Positions 1-9,889 of a stretch of 64,000 nt of DNA are shown piece after piece (position 1 is the stretch's first letter; each line of letters begins with the position of its first letter). The notes beneath the pieces were generated by a model that saw nothing but the letters and a program-made list of their open reading frames with translations, was not told where the DNA came from and ran no database searches. The position numbers and the translations under genes were made by a program. Origin of the DNA: Taudactylus pleione (taxonomy: Eukaryota > Chordata > Amphibia > Anura > Myobatrachidae); contig JAUIMM010000170.1 in the NCBI GenBank assembly GCA_031769625.1, positions 1,183,001 through 1,247,000 on the forward strand, written 5' to 3'.

Positions 1-619
1 TTTAAGCACACCCAGCACTGGGTTACTAATGCCCGGGGCTGGTTGCTCTTTTCTGGGGGGGTGCACGCCATTTTTTTCTTTTTTTACACAGGTTTTTTTT
101 TTTTTTTTTTACCACAGCAGCACAGACGGGTCTCACGGACCTGTCATTGCTCTGTGCCAATCACACAGATGCATGTAGCACGGATCTCCTGGGTTTGTGC
201 TACATGCAAATGGGCACCATAACGCTGATTGGCTTCCTGTCTGCCACTGCAGTGCCACTCCTAGATGGGCCATGTGTTTGTGCCGCCCACTTGTGTCGCT
301 TAGCATAGTCATCCAGCTACCTCGGTGCAACCTTTTGGCCTAAAAACAATATTGTGAGGTGTGAGGTGTTCAGAATAGAGTGGAAATGAGTGGAAATTAA
401 TGTTATTGGGGTTATTAATAGCGTAGGAACAAAAAAAGGCCCATTTTATGTGATTTTAGCATTTTTTTTATTTTTTAAGAAAAAATCCAGATCCAAAACA
501 CAAAACCCAGAACCCAAAACACGGAAGGGTGGTTTTGGCAAAACCAATCCAGATCCAAAACACGAAGAAAGATCCAGATCCAAAACCAAAACACGAAAAG
601 TGGCCGGTGCACACCCCTA
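1..619. mobile_element. right part of a non-autonomous hAT-like element (intron 3 of PDZ copy A)
   Basis: This is the right arm of the long-inverted-repeat element seen whole at 28940-31192 and 58794-60959. It ends at 619 in cacaccccta, followed by the octamer ctcactac (620-627), which is one half of the 8-bp target duplication seen around the complete copies. The last 300 bases closely match the right end of the autonomous hAT at 38478-45668. The left part lies outside the window. Confidence 0.8.
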
Positions 620-734
620 CTCACTACACTACCTTACTGCAGCTGTAATCTGTGCTGCACATACGCCGTTACATTCGTAATAGCAGCGCATGCACAGCAC
701 TACCTACAGCTGCGGTAATTTTGTCAATGACTTT

Positions 735-1215
735 GGGCACTACTATAGGGGGCATTATCACTTTGGGGAACTACTAATGGGTGCACTACTAATGGGGGCA
801 TTGCCACTTGGGGCACTACTATTGGGTGCATTACTACTGGGGTACAACTATTGGGGGCACTTCTACATGGGGCATTACTACTAGTGGCACTACCACTGGG
901 GGAACTACTAATGGGTGCATTACTACTGGGGGTACTACTAATGGGGGCATTACAACTGGGGACACTACTAATGGGTGCATTACTAGTGGGGGCACAACTA
1001 CTGGGTGCATCAATATTGAGGACTCTACTACAGGGGCATTACTACAGGGTACATTACTAATGGGGGCACTACTAATGGGGGTACTACTAATGGGGGCTTT
1101 GCATAGGGGGCACTGCATAAGGGGCACCACTACTGGGGCACTACATAGGGCGCACCACTACCGGGGGCATTGTGTAAGGGGCACTACTGCTGTGGGTATT
1201 GTATGAGGGGCATGA
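735..1215. repeat. 15-bp minisatellite, unit 1
   Basis: This is a run of imperfect 15-base units of the type ggggcactactaatg, drifting into looser ggggcact-containing units to about 1300. Because 15 is a multiple of 3 and the units lack stops in several frames, long open frames appear on both strands; these are repeat artefacts (Gly/Thr-, Leu/Ala- or Val/Pro-rich translations). It lies in intron 3 of the PDZ gene, next to the hAT-like element. The same array is present in units 2 and 3. Confidence 0.85.
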
Positions 1216-3292
1216 CTACTGTGATCATTGTGTATAAGGGGCAATAATATGGGAATTGTGTAAAAGGGGCACTACTGTGTTCATAACATGAATAAGGGAT
1301 TACTGTGTGGCATAAATTGCACTGGTAGTTTACATTTGATCGTACATACTGTTACACATTGTGCATAATCACGTTTTATGCCCAGATGCCTTGTTGTTAT
1401 ATATATTATGTATAGTTATTTATATGTAAACACTTGAAGTACACAATAAAGTGAATGTTGCAGCTTATTCTGGTTAGACTTTGTTGTCATTGGTTCTGTA
1501 ACCAATTATTTGGAAACCCCCCTTTGCCACTGATCTCCTCCCCGCTGCCTACAGCACCTAACCCTTGGGGGCTGCCGCCCTTCTCCTTACAGTATTTGGC
1601 TATAATGACGGCCGGTGCAGCAATGTGTATAAGTACTGTCCATGTCCTGCAATGTTCTGTACTGGAAGTCCCTGTTTTCTTGTTTTGTACATACTGTCCC
1701 TGTGTATGTACTCTGTAAGGTGCTGCGGACCCCTCATGACGCTATATAATAAAGGATAATAATAATATAGGACCTGATTCTGAGTCGGGCACAAGTGCTG
1801 ATCCTAATGATGGTGGCTGCAGCTGCAGATGGACAATGAGTGGGTAGGCCAGCCTTCCGCATGCAGACTAGCAGCTACTCGCCATACAGGGGCGGATACT
1901 CGCATAGACAGCTGGATACCTGCATTAGCATAAGGGAGTAAGGAGGCTGCCACGGCCATGTGGGAAAGGGCCGCAGGTGCGTCTGTCTGAGAATCAGCCC
2001 CATAGTACATAATCAGGTTCTCCAGCAGATGGCAGTAGTAGCCTATAACCAAGGAAGTAATAGTAATCCCAGCTGCTGCATGTGTTATCAGCCAATGTTA
2101 CCGTCCTCAGGAGAACACACACAGCCTATGTATAGGGGGCGTAGTGACACTTATACAGATCATAGTGCCGCAGTGTAATGGCTACATTTATAGTACTGAT
2201 ATAAGAGACACATAAAGACGGGAAATAAAAGGACAATAAAATTAGATAAAGGGCCACAAAAAAACATCAGTATAATTCAGAACTATGAGGAATAATTCTG
2301 TGGCCAATCAGCCAAACTAACTATAATTACATCATGTGAATAAAGATCCCTGGTGTGTATAAGAAATACATGTGTGTACACGCTAATGTACAAAATCTGC
2401 ATTAACCAATTAGCCGGCGGCGTCGCATGTGATGTGATCGCAGCCAACAGTGCTTCCTTCAGCTGTCAATGTCGCATCACATGTGACCGCGCCGCCATGC
2501 TGCTTCCCCCGGCTTTTCCATAGCAGATCCGTTCTCCTCACAACAGATCTCCTCTGACTCCTTGGACCCCCTGGAAGTGATAAGCGGTCTCTGACCATCG
2601 ATATCACTTCCGGAATCGTGCCCCAGAATGCCGTGCGAACAGCACCCCTGGGCGCATGTGCCGGGGATCACAGTGCGAGGAGAGGAACTTACTTCCCCTC
2701 CAAGTACTATTTGGCAAGTGCAAGGATCAGCTTCAGCATGGGGGACTGATAATCGGTCCCCCCTGACACACACTCTGCTGGTCTCTGCATATGGGGGAGG
2801 GGGGTAAATGCCCATGGGGGTTGGGGGGCTATCTAGCATCAGTGGGGGAGGAATAATATATAGAAATATGATGCTGGATGGGGGGTAAAAAATAATAAAT
2901 AAAACATACTTGTCACAGGGCAAGAGGGGGCAAAGAAAAATTGTGTTTTTACAGGGGGGTTGGTTTAGAAAACAGATATATTTTTTACTACTAATGGGGT
3001 TTGGGGGGTATTATTATTAGGATTTATGGTCCATGGGGGGGTCTATTGCCTATAGGGGGTGGGATGTTATTTTATAATGGGGCCTATAGACACAGGGGGA
3101 TGGTGGGGGGGTTGTAAAACACAGCCTAGATATATAAAATATATATTTAAATATATTATTACAAATAAGTTTTAAACTTAAATAAAAAAAAGACAGCTGA
3201 AAGCTAATACCTTGGGCACAATGACAAATGCATATTTGTATGTCGCTAACCCCTTCACGTTATTTTATATTCAATTATGTTATCATTTACAG
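1216..3292. other. intron 3 remainder of PDZ copy A; dispersed repeat remnant and G-rich runs
   Basis: No exon is recognised here. At about 1600-1775 there is a dispersed-repeat remnant ending in a SINE-like tail (gctatataataaaggataa and further ATA repeats); a diverged relative lies at about 28250-28385. At 2790-2840 and 2940-3110 the plus strand has many runs of four to seven G, which could form quadruplexes. The rest is unique-looking AT-rich intron, ending in the exon 4 acceptor (tatcatttacag). Confidence 0.5.
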
Positions 3293-3449
3293 GAGATGAA
3301 CTGATTGAATTTAATAAAGAAAATGTCATGGGGTGGACCACGATGGAGTTAATGCGTCTGGTAAGGACCATCCGTACCGGAGAAAAGATTAAGATATTGG
3401 TGTATCGTGGTCGGTCATCTGCCTTACCAACAGAAGAGGCCAAGGAAAC
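3293..3449 (+). CDS. PDZ gene copy A, exon 4 (second half of PDZ domain)
   Basis: A 157-bp exon is bounded by acceptor tatcatttacag and donor gtaagt. It starts in phase 1 (completing the Gly codon of the GDEL turn) and ends in phase 2. It encodes the second half of a PDZ domain: GDELIEFN, then the alpha-B helix around GWTTMELMRLV, then the last strand KIKILVYRG. The residue at the alpha-B1 position appears to be Thr and not His, so class I ligand preference is unlikely. Exons 1-3 of this copy would lie left of the window. The same exon is found at 33864 and 63637. Confidence 0.85.
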
Positions 3450-3878
3450 GTAAGTGTCATATAAGCACTATTTATATTTAGCTGACAGATAATGGTTTTA
3501 ACGACAAAAAGATATAATGTTTAGACTATAAAATATAAATGCTCGTATTACAGCATTATTATTATGGTGTATGTACATTTAGGACTCCTCCGTATGCATA
3601 GGATAACTCGGCCACATCAGGCTGATCATATCATAACCAGCATAAATTAGCGCTAATGCAGGTGATCGCCTGATAGATTCGGCTGCCCAAACATTCGGCA
3701 GCTTGGTGATAACGGACATCTTTGAAAAGAGAATAATTTATAAATACATTTAGAAAGAAAAGTGTGGCGCAGCCTGTGTGCGGGGCACCGCTGTCAGGCG
3801 ATACGCTCCTAAATCCAGAGGGAATAGTTTTCTGGCTGTCTAGAAGCGACTGACATAGTAACTCTCTCTGTTTTACAG
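3450..3878 (+). other. intron 4 of PDZ copy A
   Basis: A 429-bp intron with a consensus donor (gtaagt) and an acceptor preceded by a pyrimidine tract (ctctctctgttttacag). Nothing else is recognised inside it. Confidence 0.75.
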
Positions 3879-4224
3879 CGCAGAACAGGATACCGGTGAC
3901 AGATCTTTAGTTTCATCAGAAGTATATCAGAGTGTCAGTGACCCAGTCAGAGAGCTCAGCGTGGGCGTATCACCCTACAGTGATGTGGTAATACACAGGG
4001 CCTGGGAAGATGATGATAAAGATGATGATAAAGAGGAGGAGGAGGAGAAGGAGAAAGAGAAGGAGGAGAAGGAGAAGGAGGAGAAGGAGAAGGAGGAGAT
4101 GGAGAAGGAGAAGAAGGATGACTCATGTTTACCAAAATATTTACTTCGCATGGTTTGGAAGGACAAGAACAGTAATTTAAGGATCCAAATAACATACTCA
4201 GTGAAATGGAAGATCAGAGAATAG
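3879..4224 (+). CDS. PDZ gene copy A, terminal exon 5 with Lys/Glu tract and stop
   Basis: This exon continues the frame of exon 4 after the acceptor ttttacag and ends at TAG (4222-4224). It encodes an acidic linker, an Asp-rich stretch (EDDDKDDDKEEEEE), a highly charged Lys/Glu repeat that could form a single alpha helix, and a basic C-terminus ending KWKIRE. The tract is built from gag/aag/gaa codons and is four codons shorter than in copy B. Against copy B, Q to E and V to G changes are visible early in the exon. The complete copy A protein would be about 253 residues if its exons 1-3 match copy B in length. No canonical AATAAA is seen just downstream. Confidence 0.85.
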
Positions 4225-4339
4225 TCCCAGCACAATATCCTCCCAATACCATCTATAACTGGGGCCATTAGTTTAGCCCAATAGAAATGAAGGATGAGAT
4301 AAAATCACATAATGTAGAACGAAAACAATTATAAATTTG

Positions 4340-6080
4340 TTGTTTCATTGAAATGTTTAATGTATCAGTGGTTGTTCTTTATGTAAGTACATCTGCACCC
4401 AGTCCATCCTGAACACCTGAAAAAGCTTTTCCTTACACATGTGTATAGTGGGAGGGGAAGATTGTATCCATTGTTGTAATATACACTTCCTCGCCACGGC
4501 CCAGAGAATCAGAAGTAACCTGCGACGACCCAATGACACTGTACAGGTGGTTGTGATAATGCCAAAAATGGCCCATTCTGGAGTCAACGGTAAAAAATTG
4601 ATTAATTCCGATAACTTGAAGCCAAAATACTTTTATAGAAGAGCAATCCCAAAAATACAGATAAAGGGAAGCATCTGGGCTCATACATTTTGGACAAGCG
4701 GATGATGGGGAAAATATAAATGGCTACGAGAGGGAGAAAAATATCCCCTATCAAACATTTCCTGATATGTTGTAGCAGACAAGACTGGATGGAGTATAAA
4801 AGAGCATTTAGAATCTTTGATTCACTAAAATCAGGAAAGTGTTTCAGCCAACGTGTTATTCCAGTGTCATAATGACCACTGTAACACGGTACCCTAAATA
4901 TTTTATAAACCAAGGAGATGGCACCCCTAGACCCAATAGAGGAGAGTCGTATCCAGTTGATTCATCCAATCTATAGGGGAAAGGAACGTAACCACCTTAG
5001 AGGTATAACACTGCACCTGCAAAAATAATAAGTTATGAGAATGCAAAAAGGGGAGAAGAGTCTGAGCCTGAGAAAAAGACAGTGGGCGATGTGAGGACAG
5101 ATCTGTAAGCTGATGAACTGTTCTAAGACCATTGGAGGCCCAGAATGTAAAAGCAGAAGAGGCCAAACATATAAAAATCTGGCATTACCCAACAGAGGGA
5201 CAAATAAGGAGTAAGAGGTATTTAGGTACCATTTGTTATGTATAGTGTGCCAGGCTGACCATGCAGACATTAATAACGGATTGTCTAATACATCCGCAGG
5301 TAAATCAAACTTATTTAGATGTAAGAATCACATTAAGTCCATATTTGTTAGGAGGGATTTCTCTATCAAATAGTTAGTACATAAGTTAGAACATGAAATC
5401 CAATCCTTGATGTGTCTGAAAATAGCCGCATAATTATACAGTGCCATACTTGGGAATTAATATCCCCTCCAATCTATTGCCCTGTAACAATTGCAAACTG
5501 AGTCAAGGTTTGTTTTTCTTCCAAATAAATTGCCGTAAGGCTGCATCAATTGGCTTATCATCTGTTTTAGTAAAAACTACAGGTAAGACCTGCAGAGGAT
5601 AAAGCAATTTAGGAAAAGTAATTAATGAAATAAGGTTGGATCTGCCCAAATAAGACAACTGTAAATGATTCCAATCATCCAATTCGGTAAGAGCTGTATC
5701 TAAAACATTTTTAATATTAATTGTATACAAGTCATGGCTATTCTTGGAAAAGGCGGATCCCCAGATAAGGAATCAGTCTCCGCCCATTGTAAACCACCTA
5801 AATTTAGACTCTCTCTACGAAGTGAGGTATTAATGGCCATTGCAAGTGAGTCTTGATGGGTCTATAGGAATTAATAGTGTCTGGCTCTTTGTTAGGTTAT
5901 AATAAAAGAATTGCGTAAGCATTATTAAAAGTAGGATATTGTAAACCCCATTTTTGAATATTTTGAAAAGCCATTGAGGCCTGGTGATTTGTTAAGTTGC
6001 AGACCATCAAAGGCAAAGCCTACCTCATCTTCCGTTATGACACTATTAAGAAGCTCCCTCTGTTGGGTCGATACCTCAGG
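4340..6080 (-). pseudogene. L1/Tx1-like LINE ORF2 remnant, minus strand (unit 1)
   Basis: Several minus-strand frames resemble parts of an L1-clade ORF2 in collinear order. From 6080 downward: a reverse-transcriptase start (TEDEVGFAFDGLQLNKSPG), then near 5500-5730 a post-RT segment (WNHLQLSYLGRSNLISL, ALRQFIWKKNKP), then near 4600-4690 a C-terminal segment (SPDASLYLYFWDCSSIKVFW). Frameshifts and stops separate them, so it is dead. One stop at about 5503 is present here but not in the unit 2 copy, where the frame reads on. It begins about 115 bp after the PDZ stop codon, so it may supply part of that 3' end. Confidence 0.7.
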
Positions 6081-6171
6081 CAGGGCCACCATCAGGGGGG
6101 ACTGCGGGGACTCCAGTCCCGGGCCCGGTGGGAGAGGGGGCCCGGGTAGCTGAGGTGTGAAATTGTGAAAT

Positions 6172-6442
6172 GCAGTGATGTGCGGTACCGCACCGGGGGC
6201 AGCCAAAGAAGTAAAGAGACTTGGTGGCGTTCAATACATGGAGCAGGCCAAAAGCCAATCACAGCAGCTCGCGGAACGGCAACCAGCCAATCAGCAGCGG
6301 CCGCTGTTGATTGGCTGGCCGCCGTTCCACGAGCTGTAATTGGCTTGCGACCGGCTCCATGTATTAAAAGCCACCGAGACTCTTCTCCTCTTCTCTGGCA
6401 GCTGCTGGTGCATTCCACCACGCGGTACCTCACATCACTCTG
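6172..6442. mobile_element. foldback MITE-like element with arms of about 130 bp (unit 1)
   Basis: The sequence from cagtgatgtgcggtaccgc is an imperfect reverse complement of the sequence ending gcggtacctcacatcactctg. Pairing continues inwards through caatacatggagc / gctccatgtatt and ccagccaatcagcagcgg / ccgctgttgattggctgg, with hardly any loop. This is a typical non-autonomous foldback transposon. It contains inverted CCAAT/ATTGG pentamers. Exact ends and target duplication are not certain. The unit 2 copy is at 36756-37025. Confidence 0.65.
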
Positions 6443-6870
6443 CGCTGAGGGGGCTCCCAGAGTCACGGAGATGGCCGAGTGTGCAGGTATGTTTGGGCTC
6501 TGTTGTAGGGAGGGAGTGCTTAATTTATGTATTATATACAGTATATATATATATATATACAGTGCTCGAAGTGGTAATTTAGAGGTGGGGGTATGGAGAT
6601 TGAAGCTTCCCCCCCTATGGGCCCTTGCTTCCATATCACCCCATTGTACTTCTAACCCCCCCAAGCCCCCCCCTCACACTTCTCCCTGCCTGCTCCCCTC
6701 TCTCACACCCTGCCCTTACTGATTCCCTCTCTCTTTCAACCCCTACAATGGTTAGCCTGCCTCCCTCTGTCTGCCCCTCTCTCTATTCCCTCTCTCACAC
6801 CCTCCCCTAATTCTCTCCTACCTGCGCTGCTGGAGTGGAACCACCGGCACCAGGATCCTCTGGTCTTCAC
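6443..6870. repeat. TA microsatellite and pyrimidine-rich tract (unit 1)
   Basis: A short (ta)n run lies at about 6540-6560, followed by a C/T-rich stretch (6600-6830) dominated by ccctctct and cccctc words. Several overlapping open frames through this tract are low-complexity Pro/Leu/Ser translations with no exon-like features. No gene is seen. Confidence 0.6.
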
Positions 6871-6879
6871 TGCAATTTA

Positions 6880-7263
6880 TCTGGCGCCGCTGCAAGCCAA
6901 TGAGAAGCTGCCATTTGGCAGCTTCTCATTGGCTGGCGGCTGCGAGTCCTGCGATTGGCTGGCGGCCGCGAGTCCCGTGATTGGCTGGCGGCTGCGAGCC
7001 TCGTGATTGGCTGGCAGCCGCCCGGTGAGTGGTGCTTACAGTGCAGCCGGGACCAGGTACTTTGTCCCGGCTACATGTCGGCGCCTCCGCTGCCCCGATA
7101 GAGATGTGTCCCCTGCGGGACACATCTCTACACATTGCCGCTGCTGTTCCAGCGCTGGGATCCCATACTGGATCCCAGCGCTGGTACATTCACTTCTGCA
7201 TCTAAAATGAAGTGGGGCCGGGAAGTGGCGGTATGTCATACCGCCGTATACCGCCCCACTTCG
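6880..7263. repeat. hairpin cluster with repeated ATTGGCTGGCGG units (unit 1)
   Basis: A 19-bp-arm hairpin (gccaatgagaagctgcca and its complement) is followed by three tandem units of about 28 bp, each holding attggctggcggc (inverted CCAAT box). Two more perfect hairpins follow: agagatgtgtccc with its complement near 7100, and ccagcgctgggatcc with its complement near 7150-7183. A short inverted repeat around ggcggtatgtcataccgcc ends the block. It could be a composite non-autonomous element. No coding signal is seen. Confidence 0.6.
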
Positions 7264-7268
7264 ACCAC

Positions 7269-7270
7269 TG

Positions 7271-7304
<34 letters not shown>

Positions 7305-7363
7305 TATATATATATATATGCACAGTATATATACAGTGTGTATATATATATATATATATACAT
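7269..7363. repeat. TA/CA microsatellite (unit 1)
   Basis: Alternating (ta)n runs are broken by aca and gcacag. Array length differs between units 1 and 2, as expected for a microsatellite. The following 7364-7675 is AT-rich sequence in which I recognise nothing up to the Ngaro left end. Confidence 0.85.
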
Positions 7364-7675
7364 AATCATACACATGTGGGTAAATTCTGTTATATTACTT
7401 ACATTTGCATGCTTAGATTCTGTATATGTGGAGTGTGGTCCCCATCCAACCCTGACCCGTCCTTCCCCTGGTTTTCTTATGTAACCCCCCTTTTTTTTTT
7501 TATATTTCTGTGTTATTTTAATATTGTTAAAAAAACATAGTAAATTGTGTACAGGATAGTGACATAAAGAGAGTGTCCGGCTGTGTATTCAGTATATGCC
7601 TAATTCCTAGGTTGGAATCTGAAGTGTATGTTACTGATATGTTACTAATAACTTATATTCCTATTTTGGAGTGTA

Positions 7676-7849
7676 AGTGAAACCGAAAGATTGCATAAGA
7701 AAAGAGGTGTGTTAAACCTCTAGGATGGGGGCCGGCATGTATGCAAATTACTGTTTAGAGTTAGCCTATCGTTAGCAGGGGCGGGTTTTCAATAGAGACA
7801 TTATATAAGGGGCTAGAAGTGAGGGCCAAAGCCTCTTTGTTCCAGATTG
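7676..7849 (+). promoter_or_regulatory. Ngaro A1 terminal repeat with octamer, GC box and TATA box
   Basis: This 174-bp left terminal repeat is duplicated as A2 at 13878-14051. It contains a perfect octamer atgcaaat (7741-7748), a ggggcggg GC box (about 7779-7786) and a TATA box tatataagg (from about 7803). Spacing suits transcription starting near the end of A1 and running into the gag leader. The element's terminal word is agtgaaaccg. Promoter activity is inferred from motifs only. Confidence 0.6.
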
Positions 7850-7877
7850 TGGTCAGTGTCAGAGTTGGTCAGTGATA

Positions 7878-7885
7878 GTCTGTAC
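7878..7885. other. empty hAT target site in Ngaro leader (gtctgtac)
   Basis: A single copy of gtctgtac is present here. In unit 2 the same octamer is duplicated on both sides of the 7.2-kb hAT element (38470-38477 and 45669-45676), so unit 1 is the unoccupied allele of that site. Confidence 0.95.
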
Positions 7886-8073
7886 CTTACATTGGTCTGT
7901 TAATTCTTTTCTTTCTTATTTTCATCACTAGATTCTCTTCCCTTCTTATCCCTGCCCCTATTTTCTACATTTCACACTTTGCTTTCCCTCACTTTCCTGG
8001 CTCTATATAAATAAATAGCAGCACATTATTGTCCCTTTACCTGGCCCTGTCCACCCTCGCTTTTGTCATTAGC

Positions 8074-9861
8074 CATGCCCCGTCCCCGCCGCTCTGCGCC
8101 CCCCCCTGCCCGCTTCCTCCAGACTGACCTGAATACTGGCTCACGCCAGCGGCGTGGGGAGGCCCCTACTGCGGACGCGGCGAGTGCTTCTCCAGGCGCC
8201 GCTACGGAGCGGGGCCTGCGCAGGCGTGGAGGAGCAGCCTCCGTCGCGGATGCGGCGGATCCTGTCTCCGGCGCCAATCATGCTGGGCTGCGACACCTAC
8301 ACGCGGGTGCGCTCTCCCATCCGGCGGCCAGGTCACAGCCTCCGCTAAAAGGCGGAGGTCCCGGCGGGGCCATAGAGCCCCATCTAGGAGCAGCCAAGGC
8401 CATGCTAGTGTCCCCATGGTCCTTCCCGTTCCCCGCTCATGGCGGGGCGCCCGCCATGTTAGTGAGCGGGGGGCGGGGCTTAGCCATTCCAGCCATTCCA
8501 CATCCAGTCTGTCCCCTGCTCATGTTCCCAGGGCTGGGGCTCAGAATTCTAGTACCAGTAATAGGGTGCAATCCCCTGCATCTGTGAGTGTTGCCACCCC
8601 TCCCCCTTTTGCTGCGCAGCTAGATCCCTCAGCCATCGCATCTGCTTTGTCAACCCTGGCGGCTGTGCTTGCCCCATTTTTGGCAGCTCCACCGGCAGGC
8701 TCGTTGCCTACTCAAACCGTCGCGCCTGCTAACGTCAATCCTGTAGGGGCGCAGGGGGGGTCAGAGGTAGAGCAGCTGGCGCAAGCATTGAGAGCCATTG
8801 CCCCTAGCTTGGCCCAGCATAGCGTGGGCACTAGTGCGCCCTCAGTTCCGATCACTCAAGACTCGAGGCGTGGCAATATGGATGCTAGGTTGCCTGCCGC
8901 AGAGGTGGCGGCCGGTGTTTTTCCTTCTTTTTCAGATGACGTGGTCGAAGAAGGAGAGCTGGTTGACGAGGATGTCGGGGAGGGGCCGTCTGGATTTTCC
9001 TCTGATACCATGACATCGGAGGGTTCAGGTGGGTCTTTCTCAGACTCTAGTTCCTTGACGTCTTCTTTTGCTTCCTCTATATCTAACGCGGACAGCGCGG
9101 GCAGAGCGCGCAAGAGAGCAGCTAAATATGCAAAATTGGAGGCAAAGCGTCGCTCAAGGCGTAAGCATAGCACCCATAAGCGCAAGCCAATAGAGAAGGG
9201 TTTAGAAGGTTCTGCAGGGGTACATTGTGACAACACCGCTGTATTGCGAGGTTTAAGAGCGACTTGCCGCAGTAAGATCCGCAAAGGTGACTATGTGGAT
9301 ATTTTTGCACTTACGGAAAAAGCTAAGAAGGCGTTTAAAGCGGCTAGGGCAAAGGGTGGTATAGGTTTGGAAGCTTTCAAATCTTACAATAATTGGTTGG
9401 CCGGTTTTTGCATTTTTTCGGCTTGTTATTTGGAGACGCGCCCAGAGGAGCACCTGAACGTCATTAGGTACCTCCATTTAGTTCATAGCATGCAGTTGTC
9501 CTCCAGGGGCATGGCTTGGCGAGCGTATGACAAAGAATTCCGTCACAAGCAGGACGGCAGACGGGTGATGGATCTAGGCTGGAAGGACGTAGAGGTTTGG
9601 CTCGAGGTCACGCAGCCTTTGCGTCCTGAGTTTGAAGCATACAACGTGAATAAATCAGCTAGTTCAGGTCGTCAGGGCCAGCAGCAGGCGACCGGTGGAA
9701 AATGTTTCGCTTTTAATAATTCCACTTGTACGCAGGGTCGAAAATGTCGTTTTCGTCACCTCTGCTTGCGATGTAGTGGCAGCCACCCAGTTGCCAAGTG
9801 CTTCAAGGCGGGTGCTCAGCAACAGCCTGCTCAGCCGCCAAAAGGCGCTGGTTCTAAGTAA
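8074..9861 (+). pseudogene. gag: Ngaro family 1 gag-like ORF, broken by an internal deletion (unit 1)
   Basis: The likely start is ATG 8074 (MPRPRRSAPPP), which matches the start of the antisense family's gag. Relative to unit 2 about 158 bp are missing near 8289, which shifts the frame; the main open frame runs 8416-9861. It has a Pro/Ala/Ser-rich N-terminal half, an acidic Ser-rich stretch, a basic patch and a conserved region (HCDNTAVLRGL, then FCIFSACYLETRPEEHLNVIRYL). Its C-terminus carries a C-x7-C-x5-C-x3-H finger followed by a C-x2-C-x3-H-x4-C knuckle, expected to bind nucleic acid in the particle. The stop is at 9859-9861. Confidence 0.7.
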
Positions 9862-9889
9862 AGCTTCATCCCCCATCTGCGTCGCCGCA

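Noticed and set aside
690..1206. Gly/Thr- or Leu/Ala-rich proteins in the minisatellite
   Set aside because: Open in several frames on both strands because the unit is 15 bp without stops; no exon signals.
2477..2923. 148-codon minus-strand frame in intron 3
   Set aside because: Low-complexity C-rich complement of the G runs, no recognisable domain and no splice context.
3961..4268. Separate genes on the minus strand opposite exon 5 (Ser/Phe- or Pro/Ser-rich frames)
   Set aside because: They are the complement of the gag/aag tract and lack independent support.
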